From positions 1 to 40,199 of the forward strand of contig JAKQII010000148.1 of assembly GCA_029557535.1 (NCBI GenBank): a DNA stretch of 40,199 bases. Reading direction: 5' to 3'. Positions 9,035-17,627 of this stretch are shown piece by piece (positions within the stretch are counted from its first letter, which is position 1; every line of letters begins with the position of its first letter). The position numbers and the translations under genes are program-made. This DNA comes from Acidobacteriota bacterium. GTDB taxonomy: Bacteria > Acidobacteriota > Blastocatellia > Pyrinomonadales > Pyrinomonadaceae. Under the pieces are notes generated by a model, which was not told where the DNA came from, did not search any database, and saw nothing but the letters and a program-made list of their open reading frames with translations.

Positions 9035-9859
9035 AGCGATCCAATCCGTCGGGCGATGATGATATGAAACGGTGATCTTGGTGTCCGAGCGGAACAGGCC
9101 GGGCCGCATCTGAAGCGCGCTTTCGGCCATCAGACGGGCAAGATGCGGTTCGTTGGCGCGTTGCGAAAGGTGCGCCAGAACGATTTCCGAAGCGCCGCCG
9201 TCGTATTCGTTCTGCAGCCAGTCGGAAAGATCCTCGTTTGAGAGATGGCCGTTGCGTGAGGCGATCCGCTGTTTCAGCTCCCAAGTGTAAACGGAGCAAG
9301 TCTTCAGCATATCGCGGCTGTGGTTCGATTCGATGACGATCGCGTCGCAACCGCGAAGTCTTTCCTTGATCAGGGCGGTAATATATCCGAAGTCCATGAG
9401 CGTAGCGATCCGGACACCGTCTTTCTTCGCGACGAAACCAAAGTTGTCGGCCGCGTCGTGCGGAACACTGAAGGGTTCAAAATCGATGTCGCCGATCCTG
9501 AATTCGCGGCTCGACTCGATTCGTTCGGTCCGGTTGCGCAGCGCGTCACGGCGTTTCGCGCCTTCGCTGTCGCCGTTCCGGAAGCCGCGGCGCGTTGCGT
9601 AGAACGCTTCTTCGGTTTCCCCAGACACAAAGACCGGGCAGTTAACCGATTTCATCAGGACGCGCAGCCCGCCGGCATGGTCGCTGTGCTCGTGCGTGAT
9701 AAGAACAGCGTCAAGGTCTGCCGGATCCTCACCGACCGCGCTGAACCTCTCCAGGATCTGCTTCGCGCTCATTCCCGCATCGACGAGCACGCGGGTATTT
9801 TCGGTGCTGATGAGCACCGCGTTGCCTGTCGAACCGCTGCCGAGTACGGTTACTTTCAT
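9029..9859 (-). CDS. MBL-fold metallo-hydrolase (YycJ/WalJ-like)
   Basis: VLGSGSTGNAVLIS, ITHEHSDHAGGL (HxHxDH), DFGYIT..., ESNHSRDML, LSNEDLSDWL. Confidence 0.9.
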   Translation of the reverse strand: MKVTVLGSGSTGNAVLISTENTRVLVDAGMSAKQILERFSAVGEDPADLDAVLITHEHSDHAGGLRVLMKSVNCPVFVSGETEEAFYATRRGFRNGDSEGAKRRDALRNRTERIESSREFRIGDIDFEPFSVPHDAADNFGFVAKKDGVRIATLMDFGYITALIKERLRGCDAIVIESNHSRDMLKTCSVYTWELKQRIASRNGHLSNEDLSDWLQNEYDGGASEIVLAHLSQRANEPHLARLMAESALQMRPGLFRSDTKITVSYHHRPTDWIAF

Positions 9860-9870
9860 CTTACGGAAAT

Positions 9871-9917
9871 TCAGTAATCAAAATTCAAGAATGAATCAAT
9901 ATTTCAAGATTCAAGAC
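9871..9917. repeat. Heptamer array with indels
   Basis: TCAGTAA|TCAAAAT|TCAAGAA...TCAATAT...TCAAGAT|TCAAGAC; the SDR stop codon is the TCA at 9911-9913. Confidence 0.65.
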
Positions 9918-10711
9918 GTCGCCCCGGTATCGTCCGAGCCGTATTTCTCCCGTAACGCTTTTCCGATGACCCTCGAGATGATGCGGTCGGGAACAACGGT
10001 TCCGAGGATCGATCCGATGTAATTTGAAAAACCTGAAACGACGAGCGGCCTGCCCTTCTTGATCGCATTCAGGGCGGTCTCGACAACCTCTTCCGTTGTC
10101 TGCGTCCCTTTTACCATCATCGGCTCGTCAATACCGGCGTTTGTAAAAAAGTCCGTATCGGTCGCTCCGGGGCAAAGCGCGAGGATCTTGATTCCATATG
10201 TCCGGTTCTCTTCCGCGATCGCCTGACTGAACGAAGTCACGAACGCCTTCGTTGCCGCGTACGTCGCAAAATACGGGATCGCCTGAAAGCTCGCCGCCGA
10301 CGATAGATTGATGATCACGCCGTTTCGCCGCGCGCGCATTCCCTGAAGGTACCGGTGCGTTATCCCGACGAGCGCCGATATGTTCAGTTCGATCATGTTC
10401 AGCTCGCGGTCGAGATCGAGTTTCGAAAAATCGCCCATCGAGCCGAATCCCGCGTTGTTGATCAACCAGTCGATCTGGTAACCAAGCCTCTCGGTTTCTT
10501 CGAACAGCTTGCGATCCGCGTCATCCGATGTCAGATCGAGAACCACATAATGCGCGGTGATCTCGTGCTCGAGCATCAGCTCGTCGGTAAGTCGGTGAAG
10601 CTTCTCCTCCGACCGGGCAACGAGCACCAGATCGTGTTTCTCTTTTGCCAGGCGGCGCGCAAACGCTTCGCCGATGCCTCCGGACGCCCCGGTGATGAGT
10701 GTAAAACGCAT
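9911..10711 (-). CDS. Short-chain dehydrogenase/reductase
   Basis: LITGASGGIGEAFARRLA (TGxxxGxG), NNAGFGSMG, YAATKAFV (YxxxK); start set at MRFTLITG. Confidence 0.93.
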   Translation of the reverse strand: MRFTLITGASGGIGEAFARRLAKEKHDLVLVARSEEKLHRLTDELMLEHEITAHYVVLDLTSDDADRKLFEETERLGYQIDWLINNAGFGSMGDFSKLDLDRELNMIELNISALVGITHRYLQGMRARRNGVIINLSSAASFQAIPYFATYAATKAFVTSFSQAIAEENRTYGIKILALCPGATDTDFFTNAGIDEPMMVKGTQTTEEVVETALNAIKKGRPLVVSGFSNYIGSILGTVVPDRIISRVIGKALREKYGSDDTGATS

Positions 10712-10753
10712 ACTTAGTGGTTGGTCTCGAGTTCGGAGTCGATGGTCCAACGT
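10712..10753. repeat. Diverged heptamer array (6 units)
   Basis: ACTTAGT|GGTTGGT|CTCGAGT|TCGGAGT|CGATGGT|CCAACGT: each 7-mer ends in GT. Confidence 0.55.
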
Positions 10754-10775
10754 TCGTCTCCCGACCATCCAACTG

Positions 10776-11306
10776 CTAGTCGCGGTCAAACGAACGTCCT
10801 TCGTCGACCGAAAAAACGGAATAGTAAACCGAGCCGACGATCGCGGCGATCATGGTCAATGTTCCCAAAACCCGGATGAGTCCCGCAACTGCCGGTGTTG
10901 ATTTGATCAGGCCAAGCGTCGTGAGCATGTAGTTCCAATCATGAAAACTGCCCTCGCTGCCCGTTATTCCGCTGGTCAGCACGAGCTGCATCCGGACCGC
11001 GTCGTCGGCGTAGATAAAAACGTTGATCAGGCTTTGTCCGACCCAAAAAAGAACGATCGATGCGGAGAACGGCTTTTCATTCCAGACGAAATAACCGAAA
11101 AAGATCAGCGGCACAATGACCTGAAACAGCGAACCGCCGGCGACCATCATGAATTCGCCAAACGGTCGGAACAACAAATGCCCGGTCTCGTGGATCGGAA
11201 GATCGACGATGTCGAGGAAACTGCCGTCCATCGGTTTCAGCGCGATCCAAAGGAAGTAGACCGCGAATAGCCCGGCAAGTACCAGTTTCGGATAACTAAT
11301 GCGCAT
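10776..11306 (-). CDS. Integral membrane protein with HExxH motif (M50-like, uncharacterised)
   Basis: Multi-TM, LPIHETGHLLFRPFGEFMMVAGGSLFQVIVPLIFF. Confidence 0.6.
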   Translation of the reverse strand: MRISYPKLVLAGLFAVYFLWIALKPMDGSFLDIVDLPIHETGHLLFRPFGEFMMVAGGSLFQVIVPLIFFGYFVWNEKPFSASIVLFWVGQSLINVFIYADDAVRMQLVLTSGITGSEGSFHDWNYMLTTLGLIKSTPAVAGLIRVLGTLTMIAAIVGSVYYSVFSVDEGRSFDRD

Positions 11307-11820
11307 CGCTCCGATTTTCGAAATCCTCCCGCCTCACAGAATAATGTACGACCGGCAATCCGTAATGTACTTCCTCACCGTCGAATGTCATCCCGCACTT
11401 TTCCATGATCCTGATCGAACCGGCGTTGCCTTTGACTGCGACCGCGACGATCCGATCGAGCCCCACGGATTCGAATCCGAAACGAAGCCACGCTTTGGCG
11501 CATTCAAACCCGATCCCGCGTCCCCAAAATTTCTTAACAAGCCCATATCCGACCTCGATCTCGCCCGAATCTTCGAGCGGCTGAAGCCCGCTCCATCCGA
11601 TATTCTCGCCGGTCTCCTTCCAGATCATCGCACACGAACCGAACCCGTGTTCATCGTATGTCGCGATGTAAGCCCGAAGACGTTTCTCGATGAATTCGGG
11701 CGTCTGGAGTTCAAGGCCGCCGAGGTATCGCGCGACTTCCTCGTCGAGGCGCTGTTCGATCAGCGTCGGCAAATCGTCAAGCGTGAACTTGCGCAAGACG
11801 AGCCGTTCAGTTTCGATCAT
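11296..11820 (-). CDS. GNAT-family N-acetyltransferase (RimJ/RimL-like)
   Basis: METERLVLR-type start, GYGLVKKFWGRGIGFECAKAWLRFGF, VGLDRIVAVAVKGNAGSIRIMEKCGM. Confidence 0.92.
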   Translation of the reverse strand: MIETERLVLRKFTLDDLPTLIEQRLDEEVARYLGGLELQTPEFIEKRLRAYIATYDEHGFGSCAMIWKETGENIGWSGLQPLEDSGEIEVGYGLVKKFWGRGIGFECAKAWLRFGFESVGLDRIVAVAVKGNAGSIRIMEKCGMTFDGEEVHYGLPVVHYSVRREDFENRSDAH

Positions 11821-12322
11821 CGTTCATAAACTCCTTGCGGGTGATCGAATAATGCACGAGCTCGGCTTCGTAAAACCGCCCGATGTAATCGAACTGCATC
11901 CCGAGTTTTTCCATGACACGGCGCGACCCGAGATTTTCCTCCCGCGCGACGGCGACGATCTCGTCGAGCCCGAGATCTTCGAATCCGTACCGCAGAAATC
12001 TCTGCGCCGCCTCAAGTGCGTAACCGTTTCGCCAATGGTCTTTCGCGATCGCGTAGCCGACCTCGACCTCGTTTGTCTCGCTCAGCCGCCAGAGCCCGCA
12101 CCAGCCGACGAATTCCGTAGTCGATTTGTTGATGACGGAGCAGAACCCAAGACCGTGAGTTTCCCATTTCGACGAGACCAGTTTGATCCAGTTCGCCGCC
12201 TCTGCCCGATCTTGCGGCGGGCGTATGAAACGCATGACGTCGGCGTCCGACCGCATCGCGTGAATCTCGTCGAGATCGCGATCGTCCATCCTCCTGATCA
12301 TGAGTCTCCCGGTCTCGAACAC
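11807..12322 (-). CDS. GNAT-family N-acetyltransferase (RimJ/RimL-like)
   Basis: GYAIAKDHWRNGYALEAAQRFLRYGFEDLGLDEIVAVAREENLGSRRVMEKLGM; GTG start; 14-bp overlap with the downstream paralogue. Confidence 0.92.
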   Translation of the reverse strand: MFETGRLMIRRMDDRDLDEIHAMRSDADVMRFIRPPQDRAEAANWIKLVSSKWETHGLGFCSVINKSTTEFVGWCGLWRLSETNEVEVGYAIAKDHWRNGYALEAAQRFLRYGFEDLGLDEIVAVAREENLGSRRVMEKLGMQFDYIGRFYEAELVHYSITRKEFMNDDRN

Positions 12323-12410
12323 GATTGAAGTTTATTTGATTTGAAAAGAAATTGGAAGAATTGGGTCCGGCGTCACGTCCTACCGCCAGTTTCTGAAAAA
12401 GGAGGATCCG

Positions 12411-13373
12411 ATGATCAGTAAGCTGATTTCGGTCATTGTTTTCGCGACCATCTCCCTGTCGGCCATTTCAGCGATGGCCTGCGCGCAAAAGGACGAATAC
12501 AAATGGGAACTCGTTACCGCCGCGGCGGAATTTCCGACGGGCTACAACTATCCGGTTTTTGTTCGCGGCCGAAAGATGTTCGCCGTTCGCGACACGAGTT
12601 GGTTCTCGCCCGACGGCAAGAATTGGCGAAAAGGTGAACTCCCGTTCAGCGGGCTGAGTTCGGCGCTTCAGAAGTACGTCCAGTTCAATGATGCCGTTTA
12701 CGCGTTGGGAACGCAGACCGGAACGATCAAGCGAATGAAGCTGTCCTCAAGGATCGCCCGCACGGTGAACGGCCGCACCTGGGAAGTGCTGGCCGAGGAA
12801 TCCAACCTGCCGAAGCGTGTCTTTTATGGCGCAACGGTCTTCAAGGGGAAGATCTGGATATTCGGCGGGACTTACGAAAGCACCGACTTCGACGATGTAT
12901 GGAGCTCATCTGACGGGGTGAACTGGCAGCAGGCCGCGGAAAAGATGCCTTGGGGAAAGCGATCCGGCCTTCACGCGGTCGTCCTCAACGGTCGGATTTT
13001 CCTGATAGGAGAAAGCGACGTCTGGAGCAGCGATAACGGTGTCGATTGGAGGATCGAAACGCGCAGAATGGCCGAACAACGGGTCTTCGTCGGAGCGTAC
13101 TCGGTCGCCGTCTTTGACGGAAAAATATGGCTTGTCGGGATCAATCGGAACAACACTTTCGGAAGCGGGGTGTTGTGTTCCGCCGACGGCAAAACGTGGC
13201 GTGAGATGCAGGCGCCGTGGAGCCCGCGCGGAGCAGTCGCGGTATGGGTCGCCGACGGCAAGTTGTTCATGACAGGGGGAAAATACTCGTATGTCGACGG
13301 CCGCGGCGAAACCAAATTCGTTTACAGCAATGATGTCTGGGTGATGTCAAAACAGCCCGATCGCGAAATGTGA
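12411..13373 (+). CDS. Secreted Kelch-repeat-like beta-propeller protein
   Basis: Signal peptide; repeated WSSxDGxxW and GKIWxxGG motifs; AAAGGAGG ribosome-binding site. Confidence 0.75.
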   Translation: MISKLISVIVFATISLSAISAMACAQKDEYKWELVTAAAEFPTGYNYPVFVRGRKMFAVRDTSWFSPDGKNWRKGELPFSGLSSALQKYVQFNDAVYALGTQTGTIKRMKLSSRIARTVNGRTWEVLAEESNLPKRVFYGATVFKGKIWIFGGTYESTDFDDVWSSSDGVNWQQAAEKMPWGKRSGLHAVVLNGRIFLIGESDVWSSDNGVDWRIETRRMAEQRVFVGAYSVAVFDGKIWLVGINRNNTFGSGVLCSADGKTWREMQAPWSPRGAVAVWVADGKLFMTGGKYSYVDGRGETKFVYSNDVWVMSKQPDREM

Positions 13374-13458
13374 TCGGTTTCGGAAAACCCCGAACAGCAA
13401 ATGAATGGAAGAAGCCGGGCAGGCCGGCCGTCTCAACGAATCGAAGGAGAAAATATCG

Positions 13459-14085
13459 ATGCAAATGGAAAACAGACGCGAGTTCATATTCAGGTTCGGC
13501 GTGATCGCGCCGCTCCTGGTCGCCGGCTGCGGCGTGCGAGGTACGGCCCAGACGTCGGTTTTGAAATTGCTCAAAGCAAATGCAGTATCCGAACAGCTTG
13601 AATGGAACGGGGCAAAGGATGTGCCCGATACGGTATCGTGGCGTTCGGTATTGCCGCAGTCGCCCGGAGCCGAGCGGATGATCATCTCCGGGACGGTCTT
13701 CGAGAGCGACCGCAAAACAGTCGCACCCGAAGTCCTGATCTACTTCTACCACACCGACGCGGAAGGTTACTACGGACGCAACGGTGAGCCGCGGCACGGA
13801 CGCTTTCGGGGATGGCTGCTCACCGGCAAGGATGGCAGGTACGAGATCGAGACGATCCGCCCGGCGGCGTATCCGAGCCGGCGTGCGGCGGCTCATATCC
13901 ATATGACCGTCACGACGCTGAAAGAAAAGGAACATTGGATCGACGAGATCCAGTTCGAAGGCGATCCGCTCATTTCCGAGTCGTACCGACGTAAGACGGA
14001 AGGACGTGGCAGATTCAATCCGATCGTAAAACTTTTAAAGGGAACGGACGGTATCTGGCGCGGGGCGGTGGACATCGCCTTGTAG
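13459..14085 (+). CDS. Intradiol ring-cleavage dioxygenase-like protein, Tat/lipoprotein signal
   Basis: ISGTVFESDRK..VLIYFYHTDAEGYYG...GRYEIETIRPAAYPSRRAAAHIHMTV; NRREFIF plus LVAGC; GAAGGAG upstream of ATG 13459. Confidence 0.78.
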   Translation: MQMENRREFIFRFGVIAPLLVAGCGVRGTAQTSVLKLLKANAVSEQLEWNGAKDVPDTVSWRSVLPQSPGAERMIISGTVFESDRKTVAPEVLIYFYHTDAEGYYGRNGEPRHGRFRGWLLTGKDGRYEIETIRPAAYPSRRAAAHIHMTVTTLKEKEHWIDEIQFEGDPLISESYRRKTEGRGRFNPIVKLLKGTDGIWRGAVDIAL

Positions 14086-14124
14086 GGCTCTTCCGCAACC
14101 TCTGTCAAAAGCAAGGGTGATAGA

Positions 14125-14709
14125 ATGATGGCCCCAATGGAAAACGCCACGCGAAAATATGACGGCGAGGACGACGGAACCCTGCTTGCGGCCACGAGCC
14201 GAGGGGACGGAAGGGCGTTCGAAGCCCTCTACCGACGTCATCAACGCCGCGTATTCTCGATCGCATTCGGGTTTTTCGGCGGCGACCCGGACCGCGCCGC
14301 CGAGATCGCCCAGCAGGTCTTCGTTACGATCTTCCGCAAGAGTGACGTGTTCCGCGGAGATTCGGAATTCACAACGTGGGTCTATCGCGTCACGATCAAC
14401 GCGTGCATCGACGAACGACGCAGGCTCAGCCGGTTTTTCGGTTTGGACGGGATCCTCGGTTTACGCGATGAGCGGTGCCGCCCCGAAGACCTTGTAAGGC
14501 TCGCGCAAGCCTCGACGCACGTTCGGACGGCAGTCGCGTCGTTACGTCCGAAATACCGGATCCCGATCGTCCTTAAATACACGGAAGGACTCGGCTATCA
14601 GCAGATCGCGGAAGTGCTGGGAATTTCGATCGGAACCGTCTCGTCCAGAATCCACCGGGCGCACACGCTCCTTGCAAAGAAGCTCGAACATCTTCGGGAA
14701 AATATTTGA
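14125..14709 (+). CDS. ECF-type RNA polymerase sigma factor
   Basis: AFEALYRRHQRRVFSIAFGFFG...EFTTWVYRVTINACIDERRR (region 2) and GLGYQQIAEVLGISIGTVSSRIHRAHTLL (region 4). Confidence 0.95.
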   Translation: MMAPMENATRKYDGEDDGTLLAATSRGDGRAFEALYRRHQRRVFSIAFGFFGGDPDRAAEIAQQVFVTIFRKSDVFRGDSEFTTWVYRVTINACIDERRRLSRFFGLDGILGLRDERCRPEDLVRLAQASTHVRTAVASLRPKYRIPIVLKYTEGLGYQQIAEVLGISIGTVSSRIHRAHTLLAKKLEHLRENI

Positions 14710-14713
14710 AGTC

Positions 14714-15790
14714 ATGAAGGAACAGCACTTTAACGAAGAGATCTCGGCGTTCGTGAACCACGAACTCGATCCGGCGTTTCGTCAGGTGATCGGGGAACAC
14801 CTTCTTGCGTGCGGACACTGTCGGGAACTGCACGACAAGGTCAAGTTTGCCGCGAAGCTTTCGGGCACCGCGACGGGAGCGGATGCGCCGAACGAGGTCT
14901 GGACCCGGATCGCTGCCGAAACGGAACGATCAAGACCCCGATCCTCACGATACATTGTTCCAAAAGTCGCTTTCGCAGCGCTTGCGGTAATCGTGGCGTG
15001 CACGGGCGCTTGGTTCCTTCTCAGGTCCGAAACCGCTTCGGTCCCGGTCGCAGATATTTCCGGCTGGAAGATAGAAATGCTCTCGGGTGATCTTTCGCTT
15101 GGCAACCGTTCGACTCTCGCGCCGGGACAATCGCTCGAGACCGGCATCGACGATCGCGCAAGGATCCAGGTCGCGGATATCGGCAACGTCGAGATCGCAC
15201 CGAACTCGCGCGTCCGGCTCGTCGAATCGCGCAACGATCTGCATCGCCTCGCGCTTGAACGCGGTCGGCTTTCGGCCCGCATCCTCGCACCGCCGAGGCT
15301 CTTTATCGTCGATACGCCGTCAGCGGTTGCCGTGGATCTGGGCTGCGCCTACACCCTCGAGGTTGAGGATAACGGCGACTCGCGGCTACACGTCACTTCC
15401 GGTTACGTAGCGCTCGAACGCAACGATCATGATGTGATCGTACCCGCAGGAGCGGTTGCGGTCTCGAAGAAAGGAATCGGAATCGGAACGCCGTTCGCCG
15501 AGAATGCTTCGGAGGAGTACAGGTCGACGCTATACAAGATCGACTTTGAAAACGGTGATCAGGCGAGTCTAAAGCGGCTCGTGGCGGTCTCGGGCAAGTC
15601 CGACTCGGTGACCTTGTTCCATCTGATTCGGACCGTACCCGCCAGCGACCGCGGAATGGTACTCGCGCGACTGACCAAATTCGTCAAGTTGCCCCAGGGG
15701 ACGACCGCCGCCGGTCTCATCGCGCTCGATCAGAAGATGCTCGATGATCTGTGGGAGCAGATCAACGTGGCCGGAATCGGTGGATTTTGA
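14714..15790 (+). CDS. Anti-sigma factor (zinc-finger) fused to FecR-like domain
   Basis: HLLACGHC (HxxxCxxC), single TM, FecR-like central region; 4 bp downstream of the sigma factor gene. Confidence 0.8.
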   Translation: MKEQHFNEEISAFVNHELDPAFRQVIGEHLLACGHCRELHDKVKFAAKLSGTATGADAPNEVWTRIAAETERSRPRSSRYIVPKVAFAALAVIVACTGAWFLLRSETASVPVADISGWKIEMLSGDLSLGNRSTLAPGQSLETGIDDRARIQVADIGNVEIAPNSRVRLVESRNDLHRLALERGRLSARILAPPRLFIVDTPSAVAVDLGCAYTLEVEDNGDSRLHVTSGYVALERNDHDVIVPAGAVAVSKKGIGIGTPFAENASEEYRSTLYKIDFENGDQASLKRLVAVSGKSDSVTLFHLIRTVPASDRGMVLARLTKFVKLPQGTTAAGLIALDQKMLDDLWEQINVAGIGGF

Positions 15791-15795
15791 ATCGG

Positions 15796-17037
15796 TCAAA
15801 ACTGATGGATCAATAGTCCGTCGCGAAGTTTGGGTTCAAACCAGGTCGATTTCGGCGGCATGATCTGATCCTGATCGGAGACCTCGAGCAACTGCTCGAC
15901 CGTCGTCGGGAACATCGAAAACGCGATCCTCCAGGCGCCTGAGTCAACAAGTCTTTCGAGTTCCGACGTGCCGCGTATCCCGCCGACGAAGTCGATGCGT
16001 TTATCGGTCCGCACGTCGTCGATTCCGAGGATCGGACGCAGTATGAAGTTCTCCAATCGGCTGACATCGAGCGACTCGATGACGCTCGGCGCGATCAGAT
16101 AGGAAACATTGAAAATGAGTTTTCGCCAACGGCCGTCGAGATAGACGCAGATCTCGCCCGGATTCTCGGGTACCGGGTTGTCGGAATCCGTCACGACGAA
16201 TCCGGACTCCTCGATTTTCGCCAGAAACGCGTCTTCTGAAAGTCCGTTCAGGTCCTTGACGACGCGATTGTAGGCAAGGATTTGCAAGTGTTCGGCCGGA
16301 AAAAGGGCGGCGATCACGTAGTTGTACTCTTCATCGCCGGTGTGGTTCGGATTGGCGCCGCGCATGTGCGCCCGGGCCCGCGAACTACTCGCGGCGCGGT
16401 GATGGCCATCGGCGATGTAGATCGCCGGAACCACCTTGAACGCTTCCACTATCGAGTCTGGGGCGCCGAACCTCCAGATGGTGTTCCGGATCGAATTTCC
16501 GTTCACATCCCTGGCCGAAAAATCGTACAGCGGATCGTCTTTTGTGGCAGATTCGACCAATGCGTCGATCGCGTCCGTGCCGCGATAACAAAGAAAGATC
16601 AATCCGGTCTGAGCTTCGAGTTCGATCATGTGCCGCGTGCGGTCGTTCTCTTTATCCGGACGAGTCTTCTCGTGCTTCTTGATCCGACCGTCGTCGTATT
16701 CGTCGATCGAGCAGCAGGCGACGACACTCGTCTGCACCCAATCGCCCATCTGTTGCTGATAAACGTAGACGCTTGGCCGAGACTCCTTGACCAACAAGCC
16801 GTCGTCGATCAGTTTATGGAAGTTCTCCCGCGCTTTTGCATAAACCGTATCGGAATACGGATCAGTACCGTCCGGGAGGTCGATCTCCGATCGCGAAACA
16901 TGAAGAAAACTAAGAGGATTCGCGGCGGTCAGCGCGCGTGCCTCGGCGGTATTCAGTACATCGTACGGTACGCTCGAAACGTCCTTCGCCACGTTATGAT
17001 CTGGGCGCAACGCGCGAAACGGTCTGATATTTGCCAC
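15796..17037 (-). CDS. DUF1015-family protein
   Basis: ANIRPFRALRPDHNVAKDVSSVPYDVLNTAEARALTAANPLSFLHVSRSEIDLP...ADGHHRAASS; GTG start at 17037 with GGAGG upstream (ORF track over-extends to 17601). Confidence 0.9.
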   Translation of the reverse strand: MANIRPFRALRPDHNVAKDVSSVPYDVLNTAEARALTAANPLSFLHVSRSEIDLPDGTDPYSDTVYAKARENFHKLIDDGLLVKESRPSVYVYQQQMGDWVQTSVVACCSIDEYDDGRIKKHEKTRPDKENDRTRHMIELEAQTGLIFLCYRGTDAIDALVESATKDDPLYDFSARDVNGNSIRNTIWRFGAPDSIVEAFKVVPAIYIADGHHRAASSSRARAHMRGANPNHTGDEEYNYVIAALFPAEHLQILAYNRVVKDLNGLSEDAFLAKIEESGFVVTDSDNPVPENPGEICVYLDGRWRKLIFNVSYLIAPSVIESLDVSRLENFILRPILGIDDVRTDKRIDFVGGIRGTSELERLVDSGAWRIAFSMFPTTVEQLLEVSDQDQIMPPKSTWFEPKLRDGLLIHQF

Positions 17038-17048
17038 ATTTCCTCCGG

Positions 17049-17546
17049 TTACTTGTTTGTGTTTGAGTTCGTGCGCGATTCGTCGCCAACTCCGCGAACG
17101 ATTCGTTCGCGTTCCTCGTTCGCCTTTTTCAGGATCGATTCGATCTGCTTGTCGCGAGCCAGTTTCCACTCGCCGTCCTCGCGGACGAACGGATAGACAA
17201 GATCGAAGTCCCCGCTTTGGTGATCGCGGACTTCGACGGTGGCCGTGTCGCCTTCGATCTTTTCGTTCCGCGTCTCGGGAAGCGTCGCGATACGGACCTT
17301 GGTTTCTTCGAGAAGTACGTCTTCCACCGTCTTTCCACGTGATCGCGCAATCGTCTCGATAAACGCGATCGAGGATTTCGACAGCAACCGCTTCATCGTC
17401 GCGACGTCGCCTTTCTGCTGCGCAGTGACATACCTCTTCAACGCATTGGTCGGCGTATCTTCGGACGGCGCGCCGGACGAGCAACCGGCGATCGCCAGGA
17501 CGATGGCCAGTGAAAAAAGGCGCAAGAATGTTGAGACATTTTGCAT
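17049..17546 (-). CDS. Putative lipoprotein
   Basis: MQNVSTFLRLFSLAIVLAIAGCSS lipobox; TNALKRYVTAQQKGDVATMKRLLS. Confidence 0.75.
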   Translation of the reverse strand: MQNVSTFLRLFSLAIVLAIAGCSSGAPSEDTPTNALKRYVTAQQKGDVATMKRLLSKSSIAFIETIARSRGKTVEDVLLEETKVRIATLPETRNEKIEGDTATVEVRDHQSGDFDLVYPFVREDGEWKLARDKQIESILKKANEERERIVRGVGDESRTNSNTNK

Positions 17547-17592
17547 TGATTCTGTTCGCGCTCCGCCCGTTGCAAGCGGGACGCTGCGCTCC

Positions 17593-17627
17593 AATCCGCA
17601 ATCCCGAATCCTAATTCCGAAATGCTA
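17593..17627. repeat. Heptamer array (5 units)
   Basis: AATCCGC|AATCCCG|AATCCTA|ATTCCGA|AATGCTA, ending exactly on the stop codon CTA (17625-17627). Confidence 0.75.

Noticed and set aside
17038-17601. N-terminal extension of the DUF1015 ORF (601 aa)
   Set aside because: Overlaps a lipoprotein gene; conserved start is GTG at 17037 with a good ribosome-binding site.
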